Source: an uncultured Bacteroidales bacterium (GTDB taxonomy: Bacteria > Bacteroidota > Bacteroidia > Bacteroidales > Bacteroidaceae). Taken from it: a DNA stretch of 64,000 bases. How positions within the stretch are numbered: position 1 is the first letter of the stretch; each line of letters opens with the position of its first letter. The notes below the pieces were generated by a model. That model had not been told where the DNA came from and made no database searches. It saw nothing but the letters and a program-made list of their open reading frames with translations. Positions 8,911-19,147 of this stretch are shown piece after piece. Location of the stretch: the NCBI GenBank assembly GCA_902779085.1, contig CACYZY010000002.1, forward strand, positions 248,001 through 312,000, written 5' to 3'. The position numbers and the translations under genes are program-made.

Positions 8911-9564
8911 TCACACTATCATTCCATCTTTAAGATGAATAGTCCTGTCAGTCATTTTCGCCAGACTCTCATCATGCGTCACAATTACAAATGTCTGATT
9001 CAATCGGTTTCTCAAGTCAAAGAATAGTTGATGCAACTCCGTTTTGTTTTGACTGTCCAAACTGCCGGAGGGTTCATCAGCTAGTACTACGTCGGGATGG
9101 TTCACCAAAGCTCGTGCCACAGCTACACGTTGTTTCTCTCCTCCTGATAACTCACTCGGTTTATGTTCTGCTCTGCTTTGTAGACTCATGAAAGACAATA
9201 ATTCCATAGCCTTTTCTCGTGCAGTCGACCTGTCTTTACCAGCTATCATTGCAGGCATCATCACGTTTTCTATCGCTGTAAACTCAGGCAACAGTTGGTG
9301 AAATTGAAACACAAAGCCAATGTGCTGGTTTCTGAAAGCCGATAGTTCCTTCTCCTTTAGTTGGAGTACGTCCATACTGTTAATGAGTACCTTTCCGGCA
9401 TCTGGGGTGTCTAACGTACCCATAACCTGTAGAAGGGTGGTCTTCCCTGCGCCACTAGGACCTACAATGCTTACCACCTCTCCCTTGTCAATATGGAGAC
9501 TGATGCCACGTAGCACTTGAAGGGATCCGAAACTTTTTTCTATATTCTCTACTTGAATCATCAC
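8911..9564 (-). CDS. lolD: ABC transporter ATP-binding protein, LolD/MacB type
   Basis: ATPase subunit of an ABC transporter. Walker A is GPSGAGKTT, the Q-loop sits in [16 protein letters not shown], the signature is LSGGEKQR, Walker B is [12 protein letters not shown] and the switch His is in IVTHD. The [10 protein letters not shown] and PSGSLD features fit the LolD/MacB/FtsE-like group, and LolD (lipoprotein release) is the likeliest, as commonly annotated in Bacteroidetes. No LolC/E permease lies nearby. Its start overlaps the end of the antiporter gene by 4 bases, so translation is probably coupled. Confidence 0.85.
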   Translation of the reverse strand: MMIQVENIEKSFGSLQVLRGISLHIDKGEVVSIVGPSGAGKTTLLQVMGTLDTPDAGKVLINSMDVLQLKEKELSAFRNQHIGFVFQFHQLLPEFTAIENVMMPAMIAGKDRSTAREKAMELLSFMSLQSRAEHKPSELSGGEKQRVAVARALVNHPDVVLADEPSGSLDSQNKTELHQLFFDLRNRLNQTFVIVTHDESLAKMTDRTIHLKDGMIV

Positions 9565-11696
9565 AGTTGTTTTTTAAGCCATTTGTATATCCAAGCCCCA
9601 ATTTTCTCATATAGTTGCACATCGTTGCTGCCAATAGGTTTCGAGAAGGTGATGGTTTCCTTTACCTCATCTCCTATCTGGTCGGGGAATACAAGCATTA
9701 GACTGCTGTTGTTGAAATAGGTATTAATCTGCTTTGGCAGTTCCTCAAATAGAGGATTATAAGAAATGGATCCCCTTCTGGCACTTATAATCACCAGCAG
9801 ATGATCGTAGCTCACATAGCCTGTCAGTAATAGCAGGTCATCCCATTTTTCCAAGTTTGAGAAGTTGGTGCGAGTCTGTTTGTATTTTGTAGCCAAGAAA
9901 CTTTGTATATAGCCTGTAGTCTTTTCGTTTGCGAAAAAATGTACTCTGCATCCCAAAGCTGCTCCCATACGGCAACAGTTTCGTAACCATTTTTGGAAAC
10001 CAGCTTCATATTCCGCTTTTGGTGGTACAGCTACTATGATGCGTCTTATGGTATTAAGAGGCATGAGGAACTTTGCTACTATCACCTCACGATGTACGCT
10101 CTTAAGTAGGTTCTCTGTCACCTTGCCGTAAAAAGAGTCCATGATATTGACCTTGCGGTGCAGACCCACAACGAGGCACGATGCATCCTGCTCCTTGGCA
10201 GTATGGATGATACCAGATGAAACATTTACATCATAGCGACTCAGTTGCACCAGCTTAACGTTGGCGCCTGCTGCAGCTTTAGCAGCCTTGTCCAAGCACA
10301 GCCTGCCTTTCATTTCGCTCTGCTCAGTCCCTGCATCCGTCATTACATGAAGTGCTAATATATTGTCCTCAAATTTGGTACTTCTTATCATTAGTGCCAA
10401 TTCCATCAGGTAGTCTATAGTGTCTAGATATGCCACAGGAATCAAAATCTTTTCTGTAGTACGTTGCTGGTGTTCGTCGGGTTGAGCCTCGTTCATGGCA
10501 ATCTGTCTTGCGGCTTTGTCAGTTACCAAAGAGCTTACGATGCAGGTAACTAAAATCAGTAAAATGGTGCCGTTCAGCACATCCTCGTTCAGCAGTCTGT
10601 TTCCATCAGGCAATATGATATTATAGCCTACCATTACAGCTGCTAGTGTAGCGGCAGCCTGAGCTGTACTCAGTCCGTATATTAATCTGCGCTCTATGCG
10701 TTTAAGTCCAAAAATTATTTGCACGACGAACGACGCTATCCATTTGCCTGCCAGCGCTACACATATCATCACAGCTGCCACTACTATTGCATTGAAACTT
10801 CCGAACAACACATGCAGGTTAATAAGCATGCCCACGCCTATCAGGAAATAAGGAATAAACAAAGCGTTGCCGACAAACTCAAGATGCCCCATCAGTGGAG
10901 AAACATGCGGAATCATCCTGTTCAGCACCAAACCCGTAAGGAAGGCGCCTAAGATGCCTTCCATTCCAGCTAGCTCCATCAGCGCAGCAGCTAAGAATAC
11001 TAGTGCCAATACAAAGATATACTGTGTTACTACCTCGTCATACCTTCTGAAGAACCAGCGCGCTATGCGCGGAAAAATGATAATAATAACTGCTCCAATC
11101 AAGATAACTTTGCAAAGCAGCAGTAACCAATAGGTCCCATTAGCATCTCCTTTATACATACCAGCAACCACAGCCAGCACCAGCAAAGTCAAAGAGTCTG
11201 TTACTGCTGTACCCCCTACGGCAATGCTTACACTTCGCTGGCTAGACACACCGTATCTAATGACGATAGGATATGATACCTGTGTGTTAGAAGCATACAT
11301 ACTGGCCAGTAAAAGAGAAGTTGCCACGCCATAATGCAACAGACTGAGGTTGACGAAGAAGCCTACGATGATAGGAATGGTGAAGCAAAGCAAACCCAAA
11401 GTCAATGCTTTGTATTTGTTCTCTTTAAAGTCGTTCATATTCATTTCCAGACCAGCCAGGAACATGATGTAATACAAGCCAACCTTTCCAAATAACTCGA
11501 AACTGCTGTCACGAGCAAGGATGTTGAAGCCATGCTCGCCCACCAGCAAGCCAGATATGATCATGCCAATGATATGAGGTATGCGCAGTTTGTCAAGTAA
11601 GATAGGAGCGAATAGAATCATTACTAATACGAGCAGGAAGATCCATGTCGGGTCGGTAATCGGGAAGGTTATGTATTGGTTAATCCACTCCATCAT
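9561..11696 (-). CDS. Monovalent cation:proton antiporter (CPA2) with C-terminal UspA-like domain
   Basis: About 390 N-terminal residues form 11-12 hydrophobic segments of the Na+/H+ exchanger fold ([41 protein letters not shown]); the C-terminal 300 residues are soluble and resemble two universal-stress-protein units ([30 protein letters not shown]). The protein likely exchanges Na+ or K+ for H+, with the soluble part as a nucleotide-responsive regulator; this is inferred from architecture. Length 711 is normal for the fused form. lolD overlaps its stop codon. Confidence 0.88.
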   Translation of the reverse strand: MMEWINQYITFPITDPTWIFLLVLVMILFAPILLDKLRIPHIIGMIISGLLVGEHGFNILARDSSFELFGKVGLYYIMFLAGLEMNMNDFKENKYKALTLGLLCFTIPIIVGFFVNLSLLHYGVATSLLLASMYASNTQVSYPIVIRYGVSSQRSVSIAVGGTAVTDSLTLLVLAVVAGMYKGDANGTYWLLLLCKVILIGAVIIIIFPRIARWFFRRYDEVVTQYIFVLALVFLAAALMELAGMEGILGAFLTGLVLNRMIPHVSPLMGHLEFVGNALFIPYFLIGVGMLINLHVLFGSFNAIVVAAVMICVALAGKWIASFVVQIIFGLKRIERRLIYGLSTAQAAATLAAVMVGYNIILPDGNRLLNEDVLNGTILLILVTCIVSSLVTDKAARQIAMNEAQPDEHQQRTTEKILIPVAYLDTIDYLMELALMIRSTKFEDNILALHVMTDAGTEQSEMKGRLCLDKAAKAAAGANVKLVQLSRYDVNVSSGIIHTAKEQDASCLVVGLHRKVNIMDSFYGKVTENLLKSVHREVIVAKFLMPLNTIRRIIVAVPPKAEYEAGFQKWLRNCCRMGAALGCRVHFFANEKTTGYIQSFLATKYKQTRTNFSNLEKWDDLLLLTGYVSYDHLLVIISARRGSISYNPLFEELPKQINTYFNNSSLMLVFPDQIGDEVKETITFSKPIGSNDVQLYEKIGAWIYKWLKKQL

Positions 11697-11845
11697 CTAT
11701 CTCTGTTACATTCTGCATACAAAATAACGAAAAAGTTTCGAACTATTTGTTGTTTTTCTTTATAAAAATTCCCGAGAACCTTATTCTTGCTGCTGAATAT
11801 GAAGGTAGATTCTTTGTATTCATAGCTTAAAAAGTATCACCAAAC

Positions 11846-11876
11846 TTGGCGGATAAGTAAAAAACAACTATCTTTG
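11846..11876 (+). promoter_or_regulatory. Bacteroidetes promoter for asd
   Basis: TTG at 11846-11848, a 20-base spacer and TATCTTTG at 11869-11876, with ATG 34 bases downstream. Confidence 0.7.
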
Positions 11877-11909
11877 CCCTTCAAACTAATTATAAAAGAG
11901 AAGAGAGTT

Positions 11910-12917
11910 ATGAAAGTAGCAATTGTTGGAGCAAGTGGCGCCGTAGGACAAGAATTCCTTCGTGTGCTCGATGAGAGGAATTTCCCTATTGACGAACTAC
12001 TATTGTTCGGCTCACCCCGTAGTGCGGGTAGTAAGTATACTTTCCGAGGTAAAGAGATAGAAGTTAAGCTTTTGCAACATAATGACGATTTTAAAGGCGT
12101 AGATATTGCCTTTGCATCTGCAGGTGCCGGCACCTCTAAAGAGTATGCCGAAACCATTACTAAATATGGCGCTGTAATGATAGATAACTCCAGTGCTTTC
12201 CGTATGGACGCTGATGTGCCTTTGGTGGTGCCTGAGGTGAATGCCCCAGATGCTAAGGTGCGTCCTCGTGGTATTATTGCAAATCCTAACTGTACAACCA
12301 TTCAGATGGTGGTAGCATTGAAACCAATTGAGGAAATCTCGCATATCAAGAGTGTCCATGTATCTACCTACCAAGCTGCCAGTGGTGCAGGTGCGGCGGC
12401 TATGAAAGAGCTTTATGAGCAATATCGTCAGGTGTTGGCAGGTGAACCGGTTACTGTTGAGCGTTTCCAGTATCAATTGGCCTTCAACTTGATACCTCAG
12501 GTGGATGTTTTTACTGAGAACGATTATACTAAAGAGGAGATGAAGATGTTTAACGAAACACGTAAGATCATGCATTCTGATGTTCGTGTAAGTGCAACCT
12601 GTGTTCGTGTTCCTTCTTTGCGTTCTCATTCTGAGGCCATCTGGGTAGAAACTGAAAGACCTGTTTCTGTGGAAGAAGCTAAGACTGCTTTTGCAAAGGC
12701 AGAGGGTTTGGTCATTGAGGATAACCCTGCAGAAAAGAAATACCCAATGCCTCTCTTCTTGGCTGGTAAGGATCCTGTGTATATTGGTCGTATTCGCAAG
12801 GATTTGGCTAATGACAATGGTCTTACTTTCTGGATTGTGGGTGATCAGATTAAGAAAGGTGCAGCTCTTAATGCTGTGCAAATTGCCGAATATCTTATTA
12901 AAGAGAAAGCTCTTTGA
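11910..12917 (+). CDS. asd: Aspartate-semialdehyde dehydrogenase
   Basis: It reduces aspartyl phosphate to aspartate semialdehyde, the branch point to lysine/diaminopimelate, threonine and methionine. The 335-residue protein has the NADP-binding start [18 protein letters not shown], the catalytic-Cys motif [25 protein letters not shown] and the catalytic His in [18 protein letters not shown] 11910 is chosen because the longer frame begins inside the promoter box. A bidirectional hairpin terminator follows. dapB, dapL and dapF elsewhere in the window use its product. Confidence 0.96.
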   Translation: MKVAIVGASGAVGQEFLRVLDERNFPIDELLLFGSPRSAGSKYTFRGKEIEVKLLQHNDDFKGVDIAFASAGAGTSKEYAETITKYGAVMIDNSSAFRMDADVPLVVPEVNAPDAKVRPRGIIANPNCTTIQMVVALKPIEEISHIKSVHVSTYQAASGAGAAAMKELYEQYRQVLAGEPVTVERFQYQLAFNLIPQVDVFTENDYTKEEMKMFNETRKIMHSDVRVSATCVRVPSLRSHSEAIWVETERPVSVEEAKTAFAKAEGLVIEDNPAEKKYPMPLFLAGKDPVYIGRIRKDLANDNGLTFWIVGDQIKKGAALNAVQIAEYLIKEKAL

Positions 12918-13014
12918 TAATTTGCTGTATCGTATTATTCTTACGACTCGGTCAAACATACAAGCGTGATAGCCCTAACTGTTCCAAATAGTGACAATTA
13001 AGAAATATCAATAT

Positions 13015-13045
13015 ATAAGGCTGCGGAAAAGCAGCCTTATTCTAT
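13015..13045. terminator. Bidirectional terminator between asd and the BadF-type kinase
   Basis: ATAAGGCTGC (13015-13024), loop GGAAAA, GCAGCCTTAT (13031-13040), perfect 10-bp stem in a convergent gap. Confidence 0.8.
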
Positions 13046-13064
13046 ATCATCAATGAACTGTTAA

Positions 13065-13910
13065 CTATAATTCTGCGTGTTTTAGGTGATATTTCACCAA
13101 TCCTTTCATAGGAGTCAGCTCCGTCGACTTCACCAAGCGCGCACCATATATCATTGCTACTTCCTCAAGTAAGCCCTTAAAATCCTGAGCCATGTGTCCC
13201 ACCGCACAGATGGGCAAGTTCTTATAGTCATATTGCAAGATGCAGCGTTCAAAAAACTCTTTGAAATTTCTTCCCACCAGGCTCCTCATATATGGGTGCT
13301 CTTTATGCTCTTTCAAGTATATTGACACCTCCGCCAAGAACAAGTCGGGTTCCTTCATCTCATATACAAAGTCTTGAAGACTATTTGCACTCACGCGGAA
13401 ATGTTGGTAGAAATCTACACTTAACTCCGAAGGAGCCATGTTTTTTACTACGTCTGCTAGAAACATACGACCTAGCACAATAGAGCTACCTTCATCTCCT
13501 AACAAATAGCCGCCAGATAATACTTGTGCTGTGATTTTAGAACCATCATAGTGACATGATCCTGAGCGGTTGCCCAATACGCAAGCGATACCTGCCTTGT
13601 CTTGCAGAAGCCCCCGAGCAGTGGCAAGTAAAGTTGATTCTACAGTTACATGTGCCTTAAACTGAGTGATAAGAGATGCCTCTACCTTTTTCTTTCGCTG
13701 TTCTGTACTGCATCCTGATCCGTAGTAGAACACCTTTTCATATTTTTTGTGGAAAAAGTTTTCCGGTAGGGTGAGTCTTATCAACCTACTGATCTCTCTG
13801 CGTGATTGCGAGAATGGGTTAACCATCTCTGTATTGGCTGTGGCAATCACTTTATCTTTATCTATGATAGCCCATTCTGTAAATGAACCAGTTTCTACTA
13901 TTAACCTCAT
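13065..13910 (-). CDS. BadF/BadG/BcrA/BcrD-type ATPase, N-acetylglucosamine kinase-like
   Basis: Member of the ASKHA superfamily resembling the eukaryotic-type N-acetylglucosamine kinases common in Bacteroidetes. Motifs: MRLIVETGSFTEWAIID (phosphate-1, with E in place of the usual first D), VLGNRSGSCHYDG (phosphate-2) and GGYLLGDEGSSIVLG (adenosine region). It probably phosphorylates an amino sugar, possibly in cell-wall recycling; the substrate is not shown. ATG 13910 is chosen because it lies 25 bases after a clear TACCTTTG box; the longer frame to 13994 would cross that promoter. Length 281 is typical. Confidence 0.82.
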   Translation of the reverse strand: MRLIVETGSFTEWAIIDKDKVIATANTEMVNPFSQSRREISRLIRLTLPENFFHKKYEKVFYYGSGCSTEQRKKKVEASLITQFKAHVTVESTLLATARGLLQDKAGIACVLGNRSGSCHYDGSKITAQVLSGGYLLGDEGSSIVLGRMFLADVVKNMAPSELSVDFYQHFRVSANSLQDFVYEMKEPDLFLAEVSIYLKEHKEHPYMRSLVGRNFKEFFERCILQYDYKNLPICAVGHMAQDFKGLLEEVAMIYGARLVKSTELTPMKGLVKYHLKHAEL

Positions 13911-13934
13911 GAGGGGTACTACTTTGTTTTTCTG

Positions 13935-13966
13935 CAAAGGTAGTGTTTTTTTCCATATCTCTACAA
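13935..13966 (-). promoter_or_regulatory. Bacteroidetes promoter for the BadF-type kinase
   Basis: On the minus strand, TTG near 13964-13966 is followed after about 21 bases by TACCTTTG (13935-13942). This fixes the start codon at 13910. Confidence 0.65.
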
Positions 13967-14157
13967 TAAAACGCAAAAAATGTAAAAAATACATTTTTGA
14001 AAATCCATAATTAATATAGAGAAATAATATCCTTTATCTCCATATTAAAGTGAAATCCTCTTGTATCAGCATTTTCTATTTTACCTGCAAAAAAATTGTG
14101 TAATAGGGTAACATGCATCTTTGTATGACATACTCAACTCTTAAAAAAAAGACTATT

Positions 14158-14191
14158 TACCTTTGCAAACCGTTTTTTTACGCTATCTTTG
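14158..14191 (+). promoter_or_regulatory. Two tandem -7 boxes before the DUF1343 gene
   Basis: TACCTTTG (14158-14165) and TATCTTTG (14184-14191), 26 bases apart. The TTTG of the first can also serve as the -33 element of the second (18-base spacer). The proximal start leaves a leader of only about 12 bases before ATG 14210. Confidence 0.6.
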
Positions 14192-14209
14192 CTCTCAAAC
14201 GATGTTATC

Positions 14210-15436
14210 ATGAAAACGATTTATATTCTCTACTTAACAATTGGTCTGTTTAGCTGTGTCAGCTGTAAAGCTCGTACGCCAAAAATCGATGCTGCGCCTT
14301 TAGAGCTATCTGTTGTAGATGAGTCAGATAGTACTGTTGTTACTGGCGATGCTCGTACTGAACTTTATTATCCTCTGTTGCAAGGAAAGCGTGTGGCAGT
14401 ATTTGGTAACCACACAGCATTGCTGCCAACAGGTGAGCACTTGGTTGATCGCCTTTTACACGATGGTCAGCATGTTACTGCTGTGTTCTCTCCCGAACAT
14501 GGTTTTCGTGGCACTGCTGATGCGGGAGAGCATGTATCGAGTTCTGTTGATGCACAAACCGGCATTCCTATTCTTTCTCTCTATGATGGAGGGAATAACC
14601 GTCCTTCTACTGCATCCATGAGTAAGTTTGATGTGCTGTTGGTCGATGTTCAGGACGTAGGTTTGCGTTTCTATACTTATTATATAACTATGTGCCGTTT
14701 GATGACTGCCTGTGCCGAGTCTGGTAAGGAGGTTGTCATCCTGGACCGTCCTAACCCTAATGGTCATCTAGTGGATGGTCCTATCTTAGATATGAAGTAC
14801 AAGAGTGGAGTAGGCTGGTTGCCCATTCCAGTTTTGCATGGCATGACATTGGGTGAATTGGCGCAAATGGCGGTAGGTAAAGGTTGGTTAGGCACTAAGG
14901 CCGAGTGTAAGCTACAGGTTGTTCCTTGCTTGTATTACACCCATCATACGCTGACAGACATACAAGTTCCACCATCGCCCAATCTTCCCAACTTGCGCTC
15001 TATTTATCTTTATCCTTCGCTATGCTTTTTCGAGGCGACACCTATAAGTGTAGGCCGGGGTACCGACCATCCTTTCCAGGTTTATGGCCATCCTAGGATG
15101 AAGCATCGTAGTTTTACATTCACCCCCGAGAGCCGTTCGGGTGCCAAGAATCCCCCTTTGAAGGGCAAACTCTGTCAGGGTGTCGATTTAAGTAACCTAA
15201 GCACTGATGAAATAGTCAATAAGGGCATTGACCTCAGCTATGTTATCGATGCCTATAAAGATTTGTCTATGGGTGATAAGTTTTTCACTGACTTCTTTGA
15301 AAAGCTCATTGGCGTTTCTTGGGTACGTACCATGATAGAACAGGGTAGTAGTGCCGACGAGATACGTGCTCGTTGGCAATCCGATGTCCAGCAATTCAAA
15401 CAAGACAGAATGCCGTTTTTGCTATATGAGGAGTAA
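14210..15436 (+). CDS. DUF1343 lipoprotein, NamZ-like exo-beta-N-acetylmuramidase
   Basis: Members of DUF1343 studied as NamZ remove N-acetylmuramic acid from the non-reducing end of peptidoglycan fragments. The N-terminus has a lipoprotein signal (IYILYLTIGLFSCVSC) ending near Cys 19. The core shows VFGNHTA, FSPEHGFRG, LVDVQDVGLRFYTY, VILDRPNPNG, PPSPNLP and ISVGRGTDHPFQVYG, which are family landmarks. Length 408 is normal. ATG 14210 is used because the upstream alternative lies inside a promoter box. The BadF-type sugar kinase next door, divergently transcribed, would fit amino-sugar recycling, but that link is inference. Confidence 0.88.
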   Translation: MKTIYILYLTIGLFSCVSCKARTPKIDAAPLELSVVDESDSTVVTGDARTELYYPLLQGKRVAVFGNHTALLPTGEHLVDRLLHDGQHVTAVFSPEHGFRGTADAGEHVSSSVDAQTGIPILSLYDGGNNRPSTASMSKFDVLLVDVQDVGLRFYTYYITMCRLMTACAESGKEVVILDRPNPNGHLVDGPILDMKYKSGVGWLPIPVLHGMTLGELAQMAVGKGWLGTKAECKLQVVPCLYYTHHTLTDIQVPPSPNLPNLRSIYLYPSLCFFEATPISVGRGTDHPFQVYGHPRMKHRSFTFTPESRSGAKNPPLKGKLCQGVDLSNLSTDEIVNKGIDLSYVIDAYKDLSMGDKFFTDFFEKLIGVSWVRTMIEQGSSADEIRARWQSDVQQFKQDRMPFLLYEE

Positions 15437-15524
15437 TGCGTTTTCTTCTTTCATCATAGGGATAACAACCTTATCTAATAGCGTATGATGAATTACGAGA
15501 TGTTATTCGATTCAATAGCTATTA

Positions 15525-16805
15525 TTATCTACCCTTCCATTCTTTTAGATACTGATACCCTATACGGCAGCGGAGGCAGTCATGCTTGTCACAGTATTCT
15601 TTGCGGAGCTGAATCAGTGCTTGTGAATCTGCGGCATTGTTGGCGAGAATGCCAAAACGCTCCCATTGGCGAATGATGTAATTGTTTTCAGGTTTCAGTT
15701 GTTCCAAAAATTCAGAAGCACGGTAGCAAAGAGCATCGTTACCTTTGTGTTTACCATACGCCAGCAAGATAGGAATAACAGTATTGATAAGTAACAGGTT
15801 TAGGGAGTTGTCACTCAACGTTTTCTCACTCATGACCGTTTCTTTGCCAAACACATAATGGCTCTTCCAATAAATAGAAGTGGATGTTTGTAAGAGTGAC
15901 TTGACAGCTTCTACATCTTTTGCTTCCACGATTTTGGAAAACAGCGCCTCTTGATATTGATAAAGATAAGCCAGTTGCGCAATTTTGGTGTGAGGAAAGG
16001 CATGGGGGCGTATACGAAGCAGCTTCCATACCCCTTCTTGCAGTGGAGCCTGGAAGTTGAATTTATGCCTAAGATATCGGTATTCCTTCTGCAAATGTTG
16101 GTAATATGCGTCGTTGAGGGGCTGTTCTAGCAATCCTGCCATTCCGAAAAAGATGGCTTCTACTTGTTGAAGGTCGTCTCGGTGTTTTCCTACTGCTGAT
16201 AAATCAATACGCCTTGCCCATGTTTCAAAGGCATCACCATTGAGGCCAAAACCGAAATTGCGGGCCAAAGTAATGAATAGAACCTGTCCCCAATGACCGT
16301 TGCAGAGGCGAAGTCGTTCGGTAATGACACTAGCCTTTTGGTCGTAACGTTCAGCTTGCAAGGCAGAAAGCCAGCTATGGATAGTAATCATGGGGATATC
16401 ACGCAAAATGGCATAGCAGGCAGGATAGTTGTCTGTGCGCATCAACAGGGCATACTTGCGTCTAATCTCGTCAGGACAAGTCAATAGCAGTTGGGGTATC
16501 TTTTGCGACGATCCGAATCGCACGGCTTCTGCATCGACCTCCCCTACAACATGCAAAATGACATTAGCATAAGCGGGGTTCTGGTGGTGCCCGTGGTTAT
16601 ACCAGTCGCTGGCTTTCTCGTGTATTTCCACGTTGCCTATCCATAAGACACCATTTATCTTTAATTTTGCATTGAAGAAATCAGGACCTGCATGGTGGTT
16701 GTGCATCCCTGCATCAATCACCTCAATCGCTTCACCAGCGGTGGTTTTGAGCCCCTCTAAAGGGAATAATTTATGCTTCCAAGTGAAATGTAATAGTTGT
16801 TCCAT
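15525..16805 (-). CDS. DUF2851 family protein
   Basis: Bacteroidetes-enriched family of unknown function. The N-terminus is typical (MEQLLHFTWKHKLFP), followed by VIDAGMHNHHAGPDFFNAKLKI, GNVEIHEKASDWYNHGHH and NVILHVV, which together hold several His/Asp/Glu residues that could bind metal, and a C-terminal Cys cluster, YCDKHDCLRCRIGYQYLK. Length 426 is usual. The cluster of histidines and acidic residues suggests an enzyme, perhaps nuclease-like, but nothing here proves it. It is convergent to the DUF1343 gene and divergent from dapB. Confidence 0.85.
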   Translation of the reverse strand: MEQLLHFTWKHKLFPLEGLKTTAGEAIEVIDAGMHNHHAGPDFFNAKLKINGVLWIGNVEIHEKASDWYNHGHHQNPAYANVILHVVGEVDAEAVRFGSSQKIPQLLLTCPDEIRRKYALLMRTDNYPACYAILRDIPMITIHSWLSALQAERYDQKASVITERLRLCNGHWGQVLFITLARNFGFGLNGDAFETWARRIDLSAVGKHRDDLQQVEAIFFGMAGLLEQPLNDAYYQHLQKEYRYLRHKFNFQAPLQEGVWKLLRIRPHAFPHTKIAQLAYLYQYQEALFSKIVEAKDVEAVKSLLQTSTSIYWKSHYVFGKETVMSEKTLSDNSLNLLLINTVIPILLAYGKHKGNDALCYRASEFLEQLKPENNYIIRQWERFGILANNAADSQALIQLRKEYCDKHDCLRCRIGYQYLKEWKGR

Positions 16806-16822
16806 TGTTAAGAATGCTTTAA

Positions 16823-16856
16823 TTTGATGACAAATGTAAGAAAAAGATTAACTTTG
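16823..16856 (+). promoter_or_regulatory. Bacteroidetes promoter for the dapB-lepB-wbqC-queH series
   Basis: TTTG at 16823-16826, a 22-base spacer and TAACTTTG at 16849-16856. It overlaps the divergent promoter at 16831-16838, so the two units may compete for polymerase. Confidence 0.65.
16831..16838 (-). promoter_or_regulatory. Bacteroidetes -7 box for the DUF2851 gene
   Basis: TACATTTG on the minus strand, 25 bases upstream of the ATG at 16805. Confidence 0.55.
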
Positions 16857-16900
16857 CACCAAATAAAACGATTACTAATTGATAAACGACACCGATAATT

Positions 16901-17629
16901 ATGAAAATTGCATTGATAGGCTACGGCAAAATGGGTATAATGATAGAGCAGATAGCCAGAAAACGAGGACATGAAATAGTGTGTGTGATTGACATAAACA
17001 ACCAACAGGACTTTGATACAGACGCCTTTAGAAGTGCCGATGTTGCCATTGAGTTTACTGCCCCACAAGCTGCTTACGACAACTACTTGAAAGCATGGCA
17101 GCAGGGCGTGAAGGTGGTGAGCGGTAGCACGGGATGGATGAAAGAACACGGTGATGATGTGCGCAAAGCATGCCAGGAAGAGGGGAAGACACTGTTGTGG
17201 GCGTCGAACTTTTCGATAGGTGTGGGCATATTTACTGCAGTGAACAAATATCTGGCTAAGGTGATGAACCAGTTTCCGCAGTATGATGTGGAAATGGAGG
17301 AGACGCATCATGTGCATAAGTTGGACCATCCTAGTGGAACTGCCATCACACTGGCAGAAGATATTGTGGGCAATTTAGACCGCAAAAAGGCTTGGGCTGA
17401 AGATACAACTGATAAGCAGTTGCTGAGGGTGGACCACATCAGACGTGGCGAGGTACCTGGCATACATACCATACGCTATGACTCTGAGGCCGATTTGATT
17501 ACGATAACACACGATGCACACAACCGCAAAGGTTTTGCACTGGGTGCAGTGCTGGCGGCAGAGTGGACGGTGAACCAACAGGGTTTGCTGACCATACAGG
17601 ATTACTATAAGGATGTTTATGGTTTTTAA
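16901..17629 (+). CDS. dapB: 4-hydroxy-tetrahydrodipicolinate reductase
   Basis: NAD(P)H-dependent reductase of lysine and diaminopimelate synthesis. The 242-residue protein has the Rossmann start IALIGYGKMGIMIEQIA, VVSGSTGW, the catalytic and substrate motif EETHHVHKLDHPSGTA and a C-terminal LGAVLAAEWTVNQQGL. Length is at the short end, normal for Bacteroidetes. It leads a tight four-gene series; lepB follows 9 bases after the stop. Confidence 0.96.
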   Translation: MKIALIGYGKMGIMIEQIARKRGHEIVCVIDINNQQDFDTDAFRSADVAIEFTAPQAAYDNYLKAWQQGVKVVSGSTGWMKEHGDDVRKACQEEGKTLLWASNFSIGVGIFTAVNKYLAKVMNQFPQYDVEMEETHHVHKLDHPSGTAITLAEDIVGNLDRKKAWAEDTTDKQLLRVDHIRRGEVPGIHTIRYDSEADLITITHDAHNRKGFALGAVLAAEWTVNQQGLLTIQDYYKDVYGF

Positions 17630-17638
17630 GTGAGAATT

Positions 17639-19147
17639 ATGCAGAGAATAAAAGACGCAACGAAAAGGCAATGGCTGATGATGAGCATCATGATGGTGCT
17701 ATATCTGTTATTTTTATTATGGATAAAGAGTTGGTGGGGCCTGATAGTGGTGCCGTTTATCTTCGACGCCTATATCACCAAGTTCATCCCTTGGGGCTTC
17801 TGGCACAACTGGAAAAGTGATACTGGACGCTGGATAATGAGTTGGGTGGATGCCATAGTGTTTGCCCTGGTGGCAGTTTATTTTGTGAATCTGTATATTT
17901 TCCAAAATTACCAAATACCTTCGTCTAGTTTGGAAAAGAGCCTGCTGGTAGGCGATTACCTATTTGTAAGCAAAGCTAGTTATGGCCCTCGTGTACCTAA
18001 CACACCGTTGTCATTACCGCTGACGCAACATACTATACCTGGCACAAATATGAAGTCGTATATTGATTGGCCGCAATGGAAATACAAGCGTGCACCAGGC
18101 TGGCAAAAGGTAAAGTTGAACGACATAGTGGTGTTTAACTTTCCTGCTGGCGATACGGTGGCACTGAACTTCCAACAAACCGACTTCTACTCGCTGGCAT
18201 ATGCGGAAGGCAAACGTCGTTATGGCGAAAAGGTGGATATGGAATCGCTGACGCGTGATCAACAGCGCACGGCTTATGATATCTTTTATGCTGAGGGCAG
18301 TAAATTGATAAAGAGCAATCCACGTATCTATGGCGAGGTGGTAGTGAGACCAGTTGATCGTAGAGAGAACTATGTGAAGCGTTGTGTGGGCTTGCCTGGC
18401 GATACACTACAAATCATTGATACGCATGTATGGTTGAATGGCCAACAGATGGAAGATCCTGAGAATATGCAGCTGAACTATTTTGTTCAAACCACAGGAC
18501 CTGTGATTCCTGAAGAGATGTTCAAAGAACTGGGCATCAGCGAGGAGGACCGTTGGGAAATGGGAAGCGACACTTCGTGGGAAAACGAATTGCTAAGTAT
18601 GGGACTGAATACGCGCATGTCCAATGGTAGATTGGCGCCAACCTACAACTTGCCTCTGACAAAGAAGATGCTCGCAGCCCTGCAGGGCAACAAGAAATTG
18701 GTGAGTAAGATAGTGATGGAGCCTGAGCGCGAGAATTTTATTGGTGACCTTTATCCACTAAACCTTTATACGAAGTGGAACCGCAATAATTATGGTCCAA
18801 TATGGATACCTAAGAAGGGGGCAACCATTGCACTAAATGATGACAACCTGCCTATATATGAACGCTGCATTGTGGCTTACGAGGGTAATCAACTGGAGCG
18901 TAAGGACGACGGTATCTATATTAATGGGGTGAAGACCAACGAATATACCTTCCAGATGGATTACTACTGGATGATGGGTGACAACCGCCATAAGAGTGCC
19001 GACTCACGCTACTGGGGCTTTGTGCCTGAGGATCATGTGGTGGGTAAACCGGTATTGATATGGCTGTCACTTGACAAGGATCGTGACTGGTTAGACGGGA
19101 AGGTTCGTTGGAACAGATTGTTTAAGTGGGTGGACGGCATCAAGTGA
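17639..19147 (+). CDS. lepB: Signal peptidase I, large Bacteroidetes form
   Basis: Membrane serine protease that removes signal peptides on the periplasmic side. Two or three hydrophobic segments at about residues 14-50 and 75-92 are followed by the catalytic-Ser box NYQIPSSSLEKSLLVGDYLFVSK, the catalytic-Lys box ENYVKRCVGLPGDTL and the C-terminal box MMGDNRHKSADSRYWGFVPEDHVVG. The 502 residues exceed the roughly 320 of E. coli LepB because of long insertions between the Ser and Lys boxes and before the last box, as in other Bacteroidetes. ATG 17639 is preferred to the GTG at 17630, which directly abuts the dapB stop. Confidence 0.95.
   Translation: MQRIKDATKRQWLMMSIMMVLYLLFLLWIKSWWGLIVVPFIFDAYITKFIPWGFWHNWKSDTGRWIMSWVDAIVFALVAVYFVNLYIFQNYQIPSSSLEKSLLVGDYLFVSKASYGPRVPNTPLSLPLTQHTIPGTNMKSYIDWPQWKYKRAPGWQKVKLNDIVVFNFPAGDTVALNFQQTDFYSLAYAEGKRRYGEKVDMESLTRDQQRTAYDIFYAEGSKLIKSNPRIYGEVVVRPVDRRENYVKRCVGLPGDTLQIIDTHVWLNGQQMEDPENMQLNYFVQTTGPVIPEEMFKELGISEEDRWEMGSDTSWENELLSMGLNTRMSNGRLAPTYNLPLTKKMLAALQGNKKLVSKIVMEPERENFIGDLYPLNLYTKWNRNNYGPIWIPKKGATIALNDDNLPIYERCIVAYEGNQLERKDDGIYINGVKTNEYTFQMDYYWMMGDNRHKSADSRYWGFVPEDHVVGKPVLIWLSLDKDRDWLDGKVRWNRLFKWVDGIK

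Noticed and set aside
12012-12959. 315-residue minus-strand frame opposite asd
   Set aside because: Antisense shadow; the sequence has no protein family character and lacks a promoter.
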